Shown piece after piece: positions 28,224-37,130 of a stretch of 50,569 nt of DNA. The stretch is from an uncultured Roseburia sp. (lineage in GTDB: Bacteria > Bacillota > Clostridia > Lachnospirales > Lachnospiraceae). Location: the NCBI GenBank assembly GCA_934309475.1, contig CAKRDK010000017.1:1-50569 (forward strand). Direction: 5' to 3'. Under the pieces are notes generated by a model. The model did no database searches. It worked only from the letters and a program-made list of their open reading frames with translations, and was not told the DNA's origin. The number at the start of each line of letters is the position of its first letter. The first letter of the stretch is position 1. The position numbers were made by a program, and so were the translations under genes.

Positions 28224-28865
28224 CTATTTTTTCGAGCTGACTGTAATGCCGTCTCCAATGGGCAGCACCGCCGTCACCAGTTCTTCATGGTGCGTCAGTT
28301 CATACAGATAATCGCGCATTCTCTTGTGAATCGTCCTGTTTCGTCTCGTCACAATATAGCGTGACTCGATGATGTCACCATCCTGCAGCACATTGTCCGA
28401 CACAAGTGTTCCGCCCGATTTGAGCAGACGCAGAATATCCGGCATAAAATGAATATACTGACCCTTTGCCGCATCCATAAAAATAAAGTCATACGGTTCT
28501 TCTAATTCCTTCAAAACCTCGGCGGCATCTCCCTCTATCAGAGTAATCTGCGCCTCTTTTCCGGCTCTCCTGAAATTCTCTTTTGCAATCGGAATTCTTT
28601 TCTCATAATTCTCAATTGTCGTAATATGACAATCTGCCGGATTATACTCCGCCATCAAAAGCGCAGAAAATCCGACAGCCGTCCCTACTTCCAAGATACG
28701 CTGCGGCCTCGTTACAGAAAGAAACATTTTCAGAAAACTCTGCATTTCTTTTCTTATAATCGGCACATACGCATCAAGTGCTTCTTTTTCAATCTCATCT
28801 AAAATCTTTGTATTTCCTGTATCAAGTGAGTTGATATAGGTCACAAGTCTTTCATCTACAATCAC
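28224..28865 (-). CDS. trmR: tRNA 5-hydroxyuridine methyltransferase TrmR (YrrM-like)
   Basis: It should methylate 5-hydroxyuridine at position 34 of tRNA to 5-methoxyuridine using S-adenosylmethionine. The 213-residue protein is of the COMT-like class I methyltransferase family: SAM motif LEVGTAVGFSALLM, acidic ENYEKRI, and metal-binding FMDAAKGQY and SDNVLQDG. It starts at a GTG (28865) with AAGGGG seven bases upstream. It sits between an mltG-like gene and trhP, the same order as yrrL-yrrM-yrrN/O in Bacillus, which decides the identity over a small-molecule O-methyltransferase. Confidence 0.83.
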   Translation of the reverse strand: MIVDERLVTYINSLDTGNTKILDEIEKEALDAYVPIIRKEMQSFLKMFLSVTRPQRILEVGTAVGFSALLMAEYNPADCHITTIENYEKRIPIAKENFRRAGKEAQITLIEGDAAEVLKELEEPYDFIFMDAAKGQYIHFMPDILRLLKSGGTLVSDNVLQDGDIIESRYIVTRRNRTIHKRMRDYLYELTHHEELVTAVLPIGDGITVSSKK

Positions 28866-28876
28866 GTCTTTGCCCC

Positions 28877-29320
28877 TTACTCTACCGGATTCGTCTCCGT
28901 TGTATCTTCTGTGTCCTCTTCCGTCACAACTGTCTCCGTATCTTCCGTGCTCTCTTCTTTCACTGCGGAGAGTGCAACCATCATTTCTTTCGCTTCCATC
29001 GAGGTATTCAAAACATAGACACCCGGCTGGAGTTTTCCGGCATAGGAAGAAAGCTTCAACTGCACATAAAAGAGGGAAGCATCGCGAATCAGACCTTTCT
29101 CTTCTAACATGTCACAAATCTCTTTGTCTGACATATCCGATGTGACCTGCACCGTGACATCTTTTCCCGGTGCAGCACTCACTGGTTCTTCCGTAAAAAC
29201 ACGATATCCAAATTCATATCCAGTAATTCCTATCTTAGTCAGGCAGAAAACAATCAGTAATACTACCAAAATAGAAAAACTTATTCTTACAAATTTTAAA
29301 ATAATCTTGTTTAATTTCAT
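28877..29320 (-). CDS. MltG-like membrane protein lacking the catalytic domain
   Basis: A 147-residue protein with a short basic N-terminus, one membrane helix (about 10-33), a LysM-like domain similar to the N-terminal module of the endolytic transglycosylase MltG (about 52-112, with SDKEICDMLEEKGLI and LQPGVYVL), and a Glu/Thr-rich tail. MltG proteins are usually about 330-380 residues with a YceG catalytic domain after the LysM-like module; none is present here and the frame ends cleanly with no catalytic remnant before trmR. Position between RNase J and trmR matches mltG (yrrL) in Bacillus. It may regulate or scaffold rather than cut glycan strands. Confidence 0.75.
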   Translation of the reverse strand: MKLNKIILKFVRISFSILVVLLIVFCLTKIGITGYEFGYRVFTEEPVSAAPGKDVTVQVTSDMSDKEICDMLEEKGLIRDASLFYVQLKLSSYAGKLQPGVYVLNTSMEAKEMMVALSAVKEESTEDTETVVTEEDTEDTTETNPVE

Positions 29321-29348
29321 CTGTCTACCTGTGTCTTTCTTCTACATT

Positions 29349-31019
29349 TTAGACTTCCATAATAATCGGCATAATCATAGGTCTTCTCTTTGTCTCTTTC
29401 CAGACAAACTCCCCTAAACAGTCTTTAATCTCTGTCTTGATTTTGCCCCAATCTGTAATATTGCGATCCATGCAATACTGCATTTTCTCTTCTAAGACTT
29501 TTCTTGCTTCGTCCATCAGGCTCTCAGAACTTCTGACATAGACAAATCCTCTTGAAACAATGTCCGGTCCTGCCAACACCTGTCCGGAACCGCCTTCGAG
29601 CGTTAAAACTACAATGATAATTCCATCTTCTGCCAGATGCTGTCTGTCACGCAATACGATATTGCCGACATCTCCGACCCCAAGACCATCTACCATGATA
29701 TCTCCGACATGGACATGACCGGTTACGGCTGCGCTCTCGTTGTCTAATTCTAAGACATCACCGGAAGATAATAAGAAAATATTATCCTTGTTGATTCCAA
29801 GTTCTTCTGCCACTTTCGCCTGTGCAATCAGGTGACGGTACTCGCCATGTACCGGAATAGCGTATTTTGGTCTGACGAGGGAGTAGATTAATTTAATCTC
29901 TTCCTGGCATGCATGACCAGATACGTGAACATCCTGGAAAATAACATTCGCACCCTTCATGGAAAGCTCATTGATAATCTTAGAAACGGCCTTCTCATTT
30001 CCTGGAATCGGGTTGGAACTGAGTACAATTGTATCGTTTGGTTTAATCGTCACTTTCTTGTGCATGCCGTATGCCATACGTGACAACGCTGCCATGGACT
30101 CACCCTGGCTTCCGGTTGTAATCAGCACCGTCTGCTCATCCGGATAGCGTTTTAATTCCTCAATGTCAATCAAGGTATTATCCGGAATACTGATATAGCC
30201 GAGTTCAGAAGCTGTTCCAATGATATTGACCATACTTCTTCCCTCAATTACAACCTTACGGCCATATTTGTAAGCGGTATTCATAATCTGCTGTACACGG
30301 TCTACGTTAGAAGCAAAGGTTGCAATAATGATCCTCGAACGTTTATGGTCTGCAAAAATCTCTTCAAATGTTCTGCCGACTGTTTTCTCTGACATGGTAA
30401 AGCCCGGACGTTCTGCGTTGGTACTATCACACATTAAGGCAAGTACGCCTTTTTTACCAATCTCACCGAAACGCTGTAAATCAATGGCATCTCCGTATAC
30501 CGGTGTGTAATCCACCTTAAAGTCACCTGTATGAACGACAATTCCTGCCGGCGAGTAAATTGCAAGTGCTGCGGCATCCTGGATACTGTGGTTCGTACGG
30601 ATAAACTCCACACGGAAACATCCTAAATTGATGTGCTGTCCGTATTTTACAACTTTACGTTTTACCTTTGTCAGCATGTTATGCTCTTTTAATTTGTGCT
30701 CAATGATACCGTTCGTAAGCTTTGTCGCATAAATCGGTACATTAACCTCTTTTAATACATACGGAATTGCTCCGATATGGTCTTCATGACCGTGTGTAAT
30801 AAAGAATCCTTTTACCTTGTCGATGTTATCCTTCAGATAAGTCACATCCGGGATAACAAGGTCGATTCCGTACATGTCATCTTCCGGGAATGACAATCCA
30901 CAGTCTACTACAATAATGCTGTCCTCATATTCAAATGCGGTAATATTCATACCGATCTGCTCTAATCCACCAAGTGGAATAATTTTTAATTTCGAAGTTG
31001 GTTTTTTCTCACTTTTCAA
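29349..31019 (-). CDS. rnj: Ribonuclease J
   Basis: A metallo-beta-lactamase/beta-CASP ribonuclease with 5'-to-3' exonuclease and endonuclease activity, central to mRNA decay and rRNA maturation in Firmicutes. The 556-residue protein carries HGHEDHIG (76-83), a later CDSTNAERPGFT beta-CASP motif and GSQGE, and the expected C-terminal dimer domain. Translation starts at TTG 31019: GGAGG lies seven bases upstream and the nearest ATG is out of frame with an immediate stop. It sits inside the ireB-ruvX-DUF1292 run, where Bacillus has no such gene. Confidence 0.95.
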   Translation of the reverse strand: MKSEKKPTSKLKIIPLGGLEQIGMNITAFEYEDSIIVVDCGLSFPEDDMYGIDLVIPDVTYLKDNIDKVKGFFITHGHEDHIGAIPYVLKEVNVPIYATKLTNGIIEHKLKEHNMLTKVKRKVVKYGQHINLGCFRVEFIRTNHSIQDAAALAIYSPAGIVVHTGDFKVDYTPVYGDAIDLQRFGEIGKKGVLALMCDSTNAERPGFTMSEKTVGRTFEEIFADHKRSRIIIATFASNVDRVQQIMNTAYKYGRKVVIEGRSMVNIIGTASELGYISIPDNTLIDIEELKRYPDEQTVLITTGSQGESMAALSRMAYGMHKKVTIKPNDTIVLSSNPIPGNEKAVSKIINELSMKGANVIFQDVHVSGHACQEEIKLIYSLVRPKYAIPVHGEYRHLIAQAKVAEELGINKDNIFLLSSGDVLELDNESAAVTGHVHVGDIMVDGLGVGDVGNIVLRDRQHLAEDGIIIVVLTLEGGSGQVLAGPDIVSRGFVYVRSSESLMDEARKVLEEKMQYCMDRNITDWGKIKTEIKDCLGEFVWKETKRRPMIMPIIMEV

Positions 31020-31082
31020 TTCATTACCTCCATTATTTTTCTTGTTTTATCAAAGCTACAGAACGTCCTCTGTAGTTGTAAT

Positions 31083-31340
31083 CTAACATTCAATATCTGC
31101 GTCTTCCATTAACTCTGCAAAAACTTTTCCAATCAACGATAATTCCTTATCGTCCTCTATCATCTCGTATACCAGTTCCTGCTCTTCTGATGCTACCTCT
31201 TTTAAAATATAAGCATCGCAGTCCCCGTCTTCTTCCTCTGTCACCAGAAGATATTTCACACCATTAAGCTGTGTCTGTTCTGCAACATAAAATTCTATTT
31301 CTTCTTTTGTTTCCGGTTCAACAAAAACAACTTTCTCCAT
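31083..31340 (-). CDS. DUF1292 protein (YrzB-like)
   Basis: A small acidic protein of 85 residues, opening MEKVVFVEPETKEEIEFYV, of the DUF1292 family whose function is unknown. It is immediately downstream of ruvX, as yrzB follows yrrK in Bacillus. The start is set at 31340, giving the family's usual length; the longer frame would begin at a TTG inside the ruvX end. About a third of its residues are Asp or Glu, which suggests a soluble binding or regulatory protein. Confidence 0.85.
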   Translation of the reverse strand: MEKVVFVEPETKEEIEFYVAEQTQLNGVKYLLVTEEEDGDCDAYILKEVASEEQELVYEMIEDDKELSLIGKVFAELMEDADIEC

Positions 31341-31366
31341 ACTGTCCCAACATGTCCTTTCCACTG

Positions 31367-31813
31367 CTAACAATCCGTTACATCATTCTTGTGCATGCTC
31401 AAATAGTCCAGATACCCCTGCAAAATAAAAATTGCAGCAATCTCATCCACATATTCTTTCCTGTGCTCTCTGCGGATTCCTGATTCCATCATTGTGCGGT
31501 CTGCAGCAACTGTTGTCAGACGTTCATCCCAAAGAACCACTTCAAGACCGGTACGGCGTTCTAACATCGCCTGAAATTCCTTCGTTTTCTCGCAACGGTC
31601 ACCTTCCGTATTATTCATATTCTTCGGATATCCCAAAACAATCTTTTCCACATGATATTCTTTTATAATCTCCTCGATACGCGCTAACGTCTGGCGCAGT
31701 TTGCCCGGAGACTGTCTTCGAACGATTTCTACCCCCTGTGCAGTCAAAAGCAGCTCATCACTTACCGCTACTCCTACTGTTTTTGAGCCGAAATCAAGTC
31801 CTAAAATTCGCAT
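31367..31813 (-). CDS. ruvX: RuvX/YqgF nuclease (pre-16S rRNA processing)
   Basis: An RNase H-fold nuclease implicated in 5'-end maturation of 16S rRNA and earlier called a Holliday junction resolvase homologue. The 148-residue protein starts [19 protein letters not shown], with the first catalytic aspartate at position 7, and has [14 protein letters not shown] and [16 protein letters not shown], covering the other acidic residues. The start is at ATG 31813; the 19 residues upstream in the frame are not family-like. It lies between ireB and DUF1292. Confidence 0.94.
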   Translation of the reverse strand: MRILGLDFGSKTVGVAVSDELLLTAQGVEIVRRQSPGKLRQTLARIEEIIKEYHVEKIVLGYPKNMNNTEGDRCEKTKEFQAMLERRTGLEVVLWDERLTTVAADRTMMESGIRREHRKEYVDEIAAIFILQGYLDYLSMHKNDVTDC

Positions 31814-31895
31814 TCGCTTAACCAAACCTTTCCTAAAATAGTTCAAAAGTCTTGCTTCAACCAGAAGCAAGACTCAGAAATGAAATATCACCTGA

Positions 31896-32159
31896 CTATT
31901 CCCAGAAATTATTTTTAATATACGCCTTTAAAACTTCTTCCACTAATTCGTCACGTTCTACTTTCATGATCAGGCTTCTTGCATTATTATGGCTGGTGAT
32001 ATAAGTCGGATCACCTGACATAATATATCCAACAATCTGATTGACCGGATTATAGCCTTTCTCGCTCAACGCATTATAAACGATCTTGAGCACTTCGCCT
32101 ACCTGTAATTCCGGTTCCTTTTCAACTTTAAAATACTGTGTGTTATTGATATTTTGCAT
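31896..32159 (-). CDS. IreB family regulatory phosphoprotein (YrzL-like)
   Basis: An 87-residue member of the IreB (formerly DUF965/UPF0297) family. In Enterococcus, IreB is a substrate of the Ser/Thr kinase IreK and dampens cephalosporin resistance. The sequence includes [19 protein letters not shown] and [13 protein letters not shown], which are characteristic, and a threonine near the N-terminus (Thr7) that could be phosphorylated. It opens the ireB-ruvX-DUF1292 run with its own promoter. Confidence 0.93.
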   Translation of the reverse strand: MQNINNTQYFKVEKEPELQVGEVLKIVYNALSEKGYNPVNQIVGYIMSGDPTYITSHNNARSLIMKVERDELVEEVLKAYIKNNFWE

Positions 32160-32217
32160 ATTTCCACGCCCTTATGATTGCTCTTTTGTACTTAGACTTA
32201 AAAGCATTGCTACAGTT

Positions 32218-32246
32218 ATTCTAATATAGGTTGTCCTAAAAAGCAA
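32218..32246 (-). promoter_or_regulatory. SigA promoter of the ireB operon
   Basis: TTGCTT (32246-32241), 17 bases, TAGAAT (32223-32218) on the minus strand. No convincing promoter was found further down the operon before trhP. Confidence 0.6.
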
Positions 32247-32252
32247 GCATTT

Positions 32253-33554
32253 TTACACCATCTCATATACTTCTTCCAAGAGAAGTCCCTTCATTTTCCC
32301 TGTGACAAACTGATTCGACAGATTCTCCGTCGTCTTAAATGCCACTTTTACATACTCCGGTGTATAGCCGGTAAAATAGGTTTCTCCCTTGTATTCTAAC
32401 GCTTCTTCTAACAGGACTTTCACTTCTTTTCCAACGTAAAAATCACGAAATTCCTTCGACATGGCATGCTCAAGTTCTAAAAGCTGTGCACTCCGCTCTG
32501 TCTTTACCTGCTCCGGAACCTGGTGTTCCATCACTGCCGCTTTCGTGCCCTCACGTTTTGAATATTTGAAAACATGCATCTCATAAAAGTGTATCTTTTT
32601 TAAGAATTCTTTTGTCTCCTCGAACTCTTCCTCTGTTTCTCCCGGAAATCCCACAATTACATCTGTAGTAATTGCCGGATGTGCAAAATAAGTACGCAGC
32701 AAGTCACAGCCCGCTTGATACTCCTCTGTCGTATATTTACGGTTCATGCGCACAAGCGTTGCATCACATCCGCTCTGTAACGACAGATGGAAATGAGGAC
32801 AGATTTTCGGAAGCTCTGACAGACGCTTTACAAAATCCTCTGTCATAATACGCGGCTCTAAACTTCCGAGACGGATACGCTCAATTCCCTCCACCTGATG
32901 CACCGCTTCTATCAGTGCAAGGAGGTTAGTATCAATGTCCGTTCCGTAAGAACTCAGATGGATTCCGGTCAGTACAACCTCGCGGAATCCGTGTGCGGAC
33001 AGACGCTCCACCTCTGCCACAACATCCGATGTCTTTCTGCTTCTGACTCTTCCTCTCGCAAACGGAATGATACAGTAACTACAGAATTGGTTGCATCCAT
33101 CCTGCACCTTCAAAAATGCTCTCGTGTGCTCCGCTGTTTTTTCTAAATAAAGTTCCTCGTATTCCTGTTTTTCATGGTTGATATCGCTGACGCTCAAGTT
33201 CTTATTGTGGTCTTTTTCATATTCTTCTAAAAGACTTACCAGTTCGTGTTTTCGGTTATTTCCGATGATGATGTCAATGGCATCGTCTAAGAGTGCCTGT
33301 GCCTCCTTTGTCTGCACATAACATCCCGCACCAACGACGATGGCATCCGGATTCATCTTCTTCGCTTTGTGAATCATCTGCCTTGATTTCCGGTCTGCCA
33401 TGTTCGTGACAGAACAGGTATTGATGACATATACATCGGCAGTTTCCGAGAACGGAACAATCTCATATCCCGCTTTTTCCAAACTCTGCTGCATGGCCTC
33501 TGTTTCATAAGAATTTACCTTGCAGCCTAAGTTGTGCAACGCTGCTTTTTTCAT
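32253..33554 (-). CDS. mtaB: tRNA t6A37 methylthiotransferase MtaB
   Basis: A radical-SAM enzyme that adds a methylthio group to t6A at position 37 of tRNAs reading ANN codons. The 433-residue protein has the N-terminal UPF0004 domain with cysteines at LGCKVNSYE (Cys11), NTCSVTN and GAGCYVQ, the radical-SAM CNQFCSYC motif followed by IIPFARGRVRSR, and a C-terminal TRAM domain. These features separate it from MiaB by the short N-terminus. It is divergent from the HPr-like gene. Confidence 0.95.
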   Translation of the reverse strand: MKKAALHNLGCKVNSYETEAMQQSLEKAGYEIVPFSETADVYVINTCSVTNMADRKSRQMIHKAKKMNPDAIVVGAGCYVQTKEAQALLDDAIDIIIGNNRKHELVSLLEEYEKDHNKNLSVSDINHEKQEYEELYLEKTAEHTRAFLKVQDGCNQFCSYCIIPFARGRVRSRKTSDVVAEVERLSAHGFREVVLTGIHLSSYGTDIDTNLLALIEAVHQVEGIERIRLGSLEPRIMTEDFVKRLSELPKICPHFHLSLQSGCDATLVRMNRKYTTEEYQAGCDLLRTYFAHPAITTDVIVGFPGETEEEFEETKEFLKKIHFYEMHVFKYSKREGTKAAVMEHQVPEQVKTERSAQLLELEHAMSKEFRDFYVGKEVKVLLEEALEYKGETYFTGYTPEYVKVAFKTTENLSNQFVTGKMKGLLLEEVYEMV

Positions 33555-33608
33555 TCTATCTATCCTTCCCTAAAGCTGTTTTTATTCACCTAAATATCGG
33601 TTTCTGTA

Positions 33609-33637
33609 TTGACTTTTTTAAGAAAAACTATTACTAT
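33609..33637 (+). promoter_or_regulatory. SigA promoter of the HPr-like gene
   Basis: TTGACT (33609-33614), 17 bases, TACTAT (33632-33637). AAGGAGG follows at 33663-33669. Confidence 0.65.
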
Positions 33638-33676
33638 TAAGTTATCACATAATTTAGTTAATAAGGAGGCTTTTAC

Positions 33677-33907
33677 ATGAAAACAGTACAGATTTCTTTA
33701 AATTCCATTGACAAAGTAAAATCTTTCGTAAATGCAATTACACAGTTCGAGTTTGATTTCGACTTAATTTCTGGAAGATATGTTATCGACGCTAAATCTA
33801 TCATGGGTATCTTTAGTTTAGATTTATCTAAACCAATCGATTTAGCTATTCATGCTGAGACAAATGTCGATGAAATCATGGAAGTATTAAAACCATATCT
33901 TATCTAA
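33677..33907 (+). CDS. HPr-like (Crh-like) protein without the active-site histidine
   Basis: A 76-residue protein resembling PTS phosphocarrier HPr. The segment AKSIMGIFSLDL (39-50) matches the HPr stretch around the regulatory serine, here Ser41. Counting back the usual 31 residues from that serine, the place of the phosphorylated histidine is occupied by Ser10 in LNSIDKVKSF instead of the GIHARPA motif. It therefore cannot relay phosphate as HPr does but could be phosphorylated on serine, like Bacillus Crh, a co-effector of CcpA. It has its own promoter, a very good ribosome binding site and its own terminator. The Crh-like role is inference. Confidence 0.82.
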   Translation: MKTVQISLNSIDKVKSFVNAITQFEFDFDLISGRYVIDAKSIMGIFSLDLSKPIDLAIHAETNVDEIMEVLKPYLI

Positions 33908-33924
33908 TAATTAGATAGCCTTAT

Positions 33925-33957
33925 TTATAAGCCACAGGATTTTTTCTGTGGCTTATT
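33925..33957. terminator. Terminator shared by the HPr-like gene and thiI
   Basis: ATAAGCCACAG pairs with CTGTGGCTTAT around a T-rich loop, between the convergent gene ends. T-rich sequence is found on both sides, though without an uninterrupted T-tract. Confidence 0.7.
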
Positions 33958-33987
33958 TATTATGTAAAAATAATCCTATCCGTCTTT

Positions 33988-35172
33988 CTAGTTTGCTTCT
34001 ACGTGAATTACTTCTGTTGTATCAATTGCAGTCTGAACCAGTTCGTCAATTTTTTCTGCTAATTTCAGTTCTGACTTCTTAATGACATTGAGATTTGGCT
34101 TTGTTACCGGATGCTTTGCCACGAAAATGGTACAGCAGTCTTCAAACGGTAAAATAGAAGTCTCATAGGCATCAATTTTCTCAGAAATGGTTACAATCTC
34201 CTGCTTGTCAAATCCAATCAGAGGACGATATACCGGCATTGTGCAGGCATCGTTTGTCGCTGCCAAAGACTGCATGGTCTGGCTTGCCACCTGACCGATA
34301 CTCTCTCCTGTGATTAATCCGAGACAGTTATTTTCTTTTGCAAAATGCTCTGCAATTTTCATCATGTAACGGCGCATGATAATCGTCAGCTCCTCATGTG
34401 GGCACTTCTCGTAAATGTAGAGCTGGATATCCGTAAAGTTGACCACGTGAAGATTGATTGGTCCTGCATATTTTGCCACGATTTTGGCAAGGTCCACAAC
34501 TTTTTGTTTTGCACGCTCACTTGTGTATGGCGGTGCGTGGAAATAAGTGGCATCAATCGTAACACCACGTTTTGCAATCATATATCCTGCCACCGGGCTG
34601 TCAATTCCGCCGGACAGCAACAACATTGCCTTTCCGTTTGTTCCGACCGGCATTCCACCAGGTCCCGGAACAATGATGGAATATACGTTAATCTTGTTAC
34701 GGATTTCTACATTGATGACAACTTCCGGATGGTGCACATCAACGCGTGTCTCCGGAAATGCATCTAAAATCTTTTCGCCTAAAGCGGCATTGATTTCCAT
34801 GGATTCCATCGGATAATTTTTTCTTGCACGTCTTGCATTGACCTTGAATGTGAATTTTTTGTCAGGATATACCTTGTCCACATAGGAGACTACCTCTTCG
34901 GCAAGCTTGTCAAATCCTTCATCTTCGAGCAAAACAACCGGGCAGATGCCGACGATACCAAAGACACATTTTAATGCTTCAATTACCTCGTCATAATCGT
35001 AATCGCTCTGTGTATCTACATAGATTCTTCCCTGCTCTTTTCGCACAAGGAATTCCCCGTCTACTTTTTTTAAGGCATGGTTAATCTGGCTGACTAACGC
35101 ATCCTCAAACAGATAGCGGTTTTTCCCTTTGATTGCAATTTCTGCATATTTAATCAAAAATGATTTATACAT
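33988..35172 (-). CDS. thiI: tRNA 4-thiouridine synthase ThiI
   Basis: It adenylates U8 of tRNA and inserts sulfur to make 4-thiouridine, and may feed thiazole synthesis. The 394-residue form has an N-terminal ferredoxin-like domain, a THUMP domain (about 60-165) and the PP-loop SGGIDSPVAGYM, but no C-terminal rhodanese domain, so it should depend on a dedicated cysteine desulfurase. The start is at ATG 35172 with AAGGA eight bases upstream; the longer frame adds only eight residues. The adjacent desulfurase gene, 35 bases upstream, fits the known NifZ-ThiI partnership of Bacillus. Confidence 0.95.
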   Translation of the reverse strand: MYKSFLIKYAEIAIKGKNRYLFEDALVSQINHALKKVDGEFLVRKEQGRIYVDTQSDYDYDEVIEALKCVFGIVGICPVVLLEDEGFDKLAEEVVSYVDKVYPDKKFTFKVNARRARKNYPMESMEINAALGEKILDAFPETRVDVHHPEVVINVEIRNKINVYSIIVPGPGGMPVGTNGKAMLLLSGGIDSPVAGYMIAKRGVTIDATYFHAPPYTSERAKQKVVDLAKIVAKYAGPINLHVVNFTDIQLYIYEKCPHEELTIIMRRYMMKIAEHFAKENNCLGLITGESIGQVASQTMQSLAATNDACTMPVYRPLIGFDKQEIVTISEKIDAYETSILPFEDCCTIFVAKHPVTKPNLNVIKKSELKLAEKIDELVQTAIDTTEVIHVEAN

Positions 35173-35207
35173 GTTTCTAATCCTTTCTCTTTTCAAACAC
35201 GATGGCT

Positions 35208-36362
35208 CTAATGTCTTGTATATTTTCTAAGCTGTGGAATTACTCCGGCTAACACTTCAAGTGCATAGTCGATTTCTTCTTCCGTTGTATCCACGCAAAA
35301 ACTGAATCGGATTGTGGAATCTAACAAATCTTTGCGCAGCCCTATCTGCTGTAAGGTGTGACTGACTGCAGGTTTATTCGACGAACATGCACTTCCCGCA
35401 GAGACGTAAATGTTCTTATCCTCAAGCGTATGAAGCATGACTTCACTCCGCACACCGTCCACACTGACGGAGACAATATGAGGTGCCGAATCACGTCCCG
35501 TTTTTCCGTTGACAGAAACGCCCTCAATCTTTTGTACTCCCTCCACAAATCTCTGTTTCAGTGCGTACATTTTGTCCACTTTTTCCTCAAAGTTTTCATA
35601 AATTTCTTCGGCAGCTTCCCCGAGTCCTGCAATTCCCGGTACATTTTCCGTGCCGGAACGCATTCCCTTCTGCTGCCCGCCGCCGTAAATCAGCGGCTTG
35701 ATTTTCGTTTTGTCTTTCACATACAAAAATCCGCTTCCCTTTGGACCGTGAATCTTATGACCACTCACGGAAAGCAGGTCAATGCCTAACTTTTTCGGAA
35801 TAATCCGAAACTTTCCGTATGCCTGAATCGCATCGACATGAATCAGGGTCTTTGGATTTTTTTCTTTTATCACGCGGACTGCTTCCTCAATCGGCTCTAA
35901 TGCTCCGATTTCGTTATTGACCATCATAAGGGAGACTAGAATCGTCTCCTCATCCACCGCTTCTTTTAATTTTTCAAGAGAAATGATGCCGTCCTTATCC
36001 ACCGGAAGATAGGTCACACGGAATCCCTGCTCCTCTAAATACTCCATCGGTGCCGCTACGGATGCATGTTCGATACCGGTCGTAATCAAATGCATTCCCG
36101 CTCTTTTATTTGCCATGGCTGTCCCAATCAATGCCATGTTGTTCGATTCGGTTCCGCCGGAAGTAAAAATAATTTCCTTCGGCTCCGCTTTCAATGTCTT
36201 CGCAATCTTTTCCTGTGCTTCCTTTACATAACGCTCAGCATCCACGCCCATCATATGAAGGGAAGAAGGATTGCCATAATCTGCCAGCAACGTCTGTAAC
36301 ATTTTATTTTTTGCACGTTCACTGCACTTTGTCGTTGCTGAATTATCTAAATATGCCTGCAT
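35208..36362 (-). CDS. Cysteine desulfurase, ThiI partner (NifZ-like)
   Basis: A PLP enzyme that converts cysteine to alanine and carries the sulfur as a persulfide. The 384-residue protein opens YLDNSATTKCS, has the PLP lysine in SGHKIHGPKG (Lys203) and the catalytic cysteine in SAGSACSSNKP (Cys325). Its place directly before thiI, without isc or suf genes nearby, indicates that tRNA thiolation is a main sink for its sulfur. Naming as nifZ or iscS would be a guess. Confidence 0.93.
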   Translation of the reverse strand: MQAYLDNSATTKCSERAKNKMLQTLLADYGNPSSLHMMGVDAERYVKEAQEKIAKTLKAEPKEIIFTSGGTESNNMALIGTAMANKRAGMHLITTGIEHASVAAPMEYLEEQGFRVTYLPVDKDGIISLEKLKEAVDEETILVSLMMVNNEIGALEPIEEAVRVIKEKNPKTLIHVDAIQAYGKFRIIPKKLGIDLLSVSGHKIHGPKGSGFLYVKDKTKIKPLIYGGGQQKGMRSGTENVPGIAGLGEAAEEIYENFEEKVDKMYALKQRFVEGVQKIEGVSVNGKTGRDSAPHIVSVSVDGVRSEVMLHTLEDKNIYVSAGSACSSNKPAVSHTLQQIGLRKDLLDSTIRFSFCVDTTEEEIDYALEVLAGVIPQLRKYTRH

Positions 36363-36371
36363 CTTTTTCCT

Positions 36372-37112
36372 CTATTCCTTGCTCTCTAACTCATAGACAA
36401 GAATGGATAACGCCGTCATTCCTGCCGTCTCTGTCCGCAAAATTCTTTTTCCAAGTGAAATCAGTTTCATGTCATCTTTCACCAGTGCAATCTCCTCCGG
36501 CGCAAATCCGCCCTCCGGACCGATAAAAACCGCAATCGACTGTCCTGTTTCAATCGAGCTTATCACGTCTTTTGTCGCCCGCATGCCGCGCTCATTTTCA
36601 TATGGAACCAGCTTCACGTCCAAGTCCTGTGCAAAAGCTGCCGCTTCCTTGAAACTCATCGGCATCCGCACATTCGGAATCAGGCTGCGCTTTGATTGTT
36701 TTGCAGCGCTCTCCGCGATTCCCTGCCAGCGCTTCACTTTATTCTGTGCCTTTTTCTCATCGAGCTTTACCACACAGTTTTTCATGGCAACCGGTATCAC
36801 CTCGTACACGCCGAGTTCCACTGCTTTTTGAATGATAAGTTCCATTTTATCATTTTTCGGAAGCCCCTGAAATAAATATATTTTATTTTGTAGTTCTGTT
36901 CCTTTTTCATCCTTTTCCACAATCTCTGCCCAGACGAATACATCTGTCACCTCTGCTATCGTGCAGAAACAATCGGTTCCCGACTGATTGCTGACCCGGA
37001 TCCGCTCTCCCGGCTTCATACGCAAAACATTTTTGATGTGATTGACGTCTGTTCCCTCAATCAGCACAAAATTCTCCTGTATCTGTGCGTCCTCAACAAA
37101 AAACTGATACAT
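36372..37112 (-). CDS. rsmE: 16S rRNA m3U1498 methyltransferase RsmE
   Basis: A SPOUT-fold enzyme that N3-methylates U1498 of 16S rRNA. The 246-residue protein has the N-terminal PUA-like domain (HIKNVLRMKPGERIRVSN) and the knotted SAM site made by AVFIGPEGGFAPEE and LGKRILRTETA. It follows prmA by 18 bases and precedes the cysteine desulfurase by nine, so prmA-rsmE-desulfurase-thiI appear to be one operon. The prmA-rsmE pairing is widespread. Confidence 0.96.
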   Translation of the reverse strand: MYQFFVEDAQIQENFVLIEGTDVNHIKNVLRMKPGERIRVSNQSGTDCFCTIAEVTDVFVWAEIVEKDEKGTELQNKIYLFQGLPKNDKMELIIQKAVELGVYEVIPVAMKNCVVKLDEKKAQNKVKRWQGIAESAAKQSKRSLIPNVRMPMSFKEAAAFAQDLDVKLVPYENERGMRATKDVISSIETGQSIAVFIGPEGGFAPEEIALVKDDMKLISLGKRILRTETAGMTALSILVYELESKE

Positions 37113-37130
37113 CGTGCTCTCGTACCTTTC

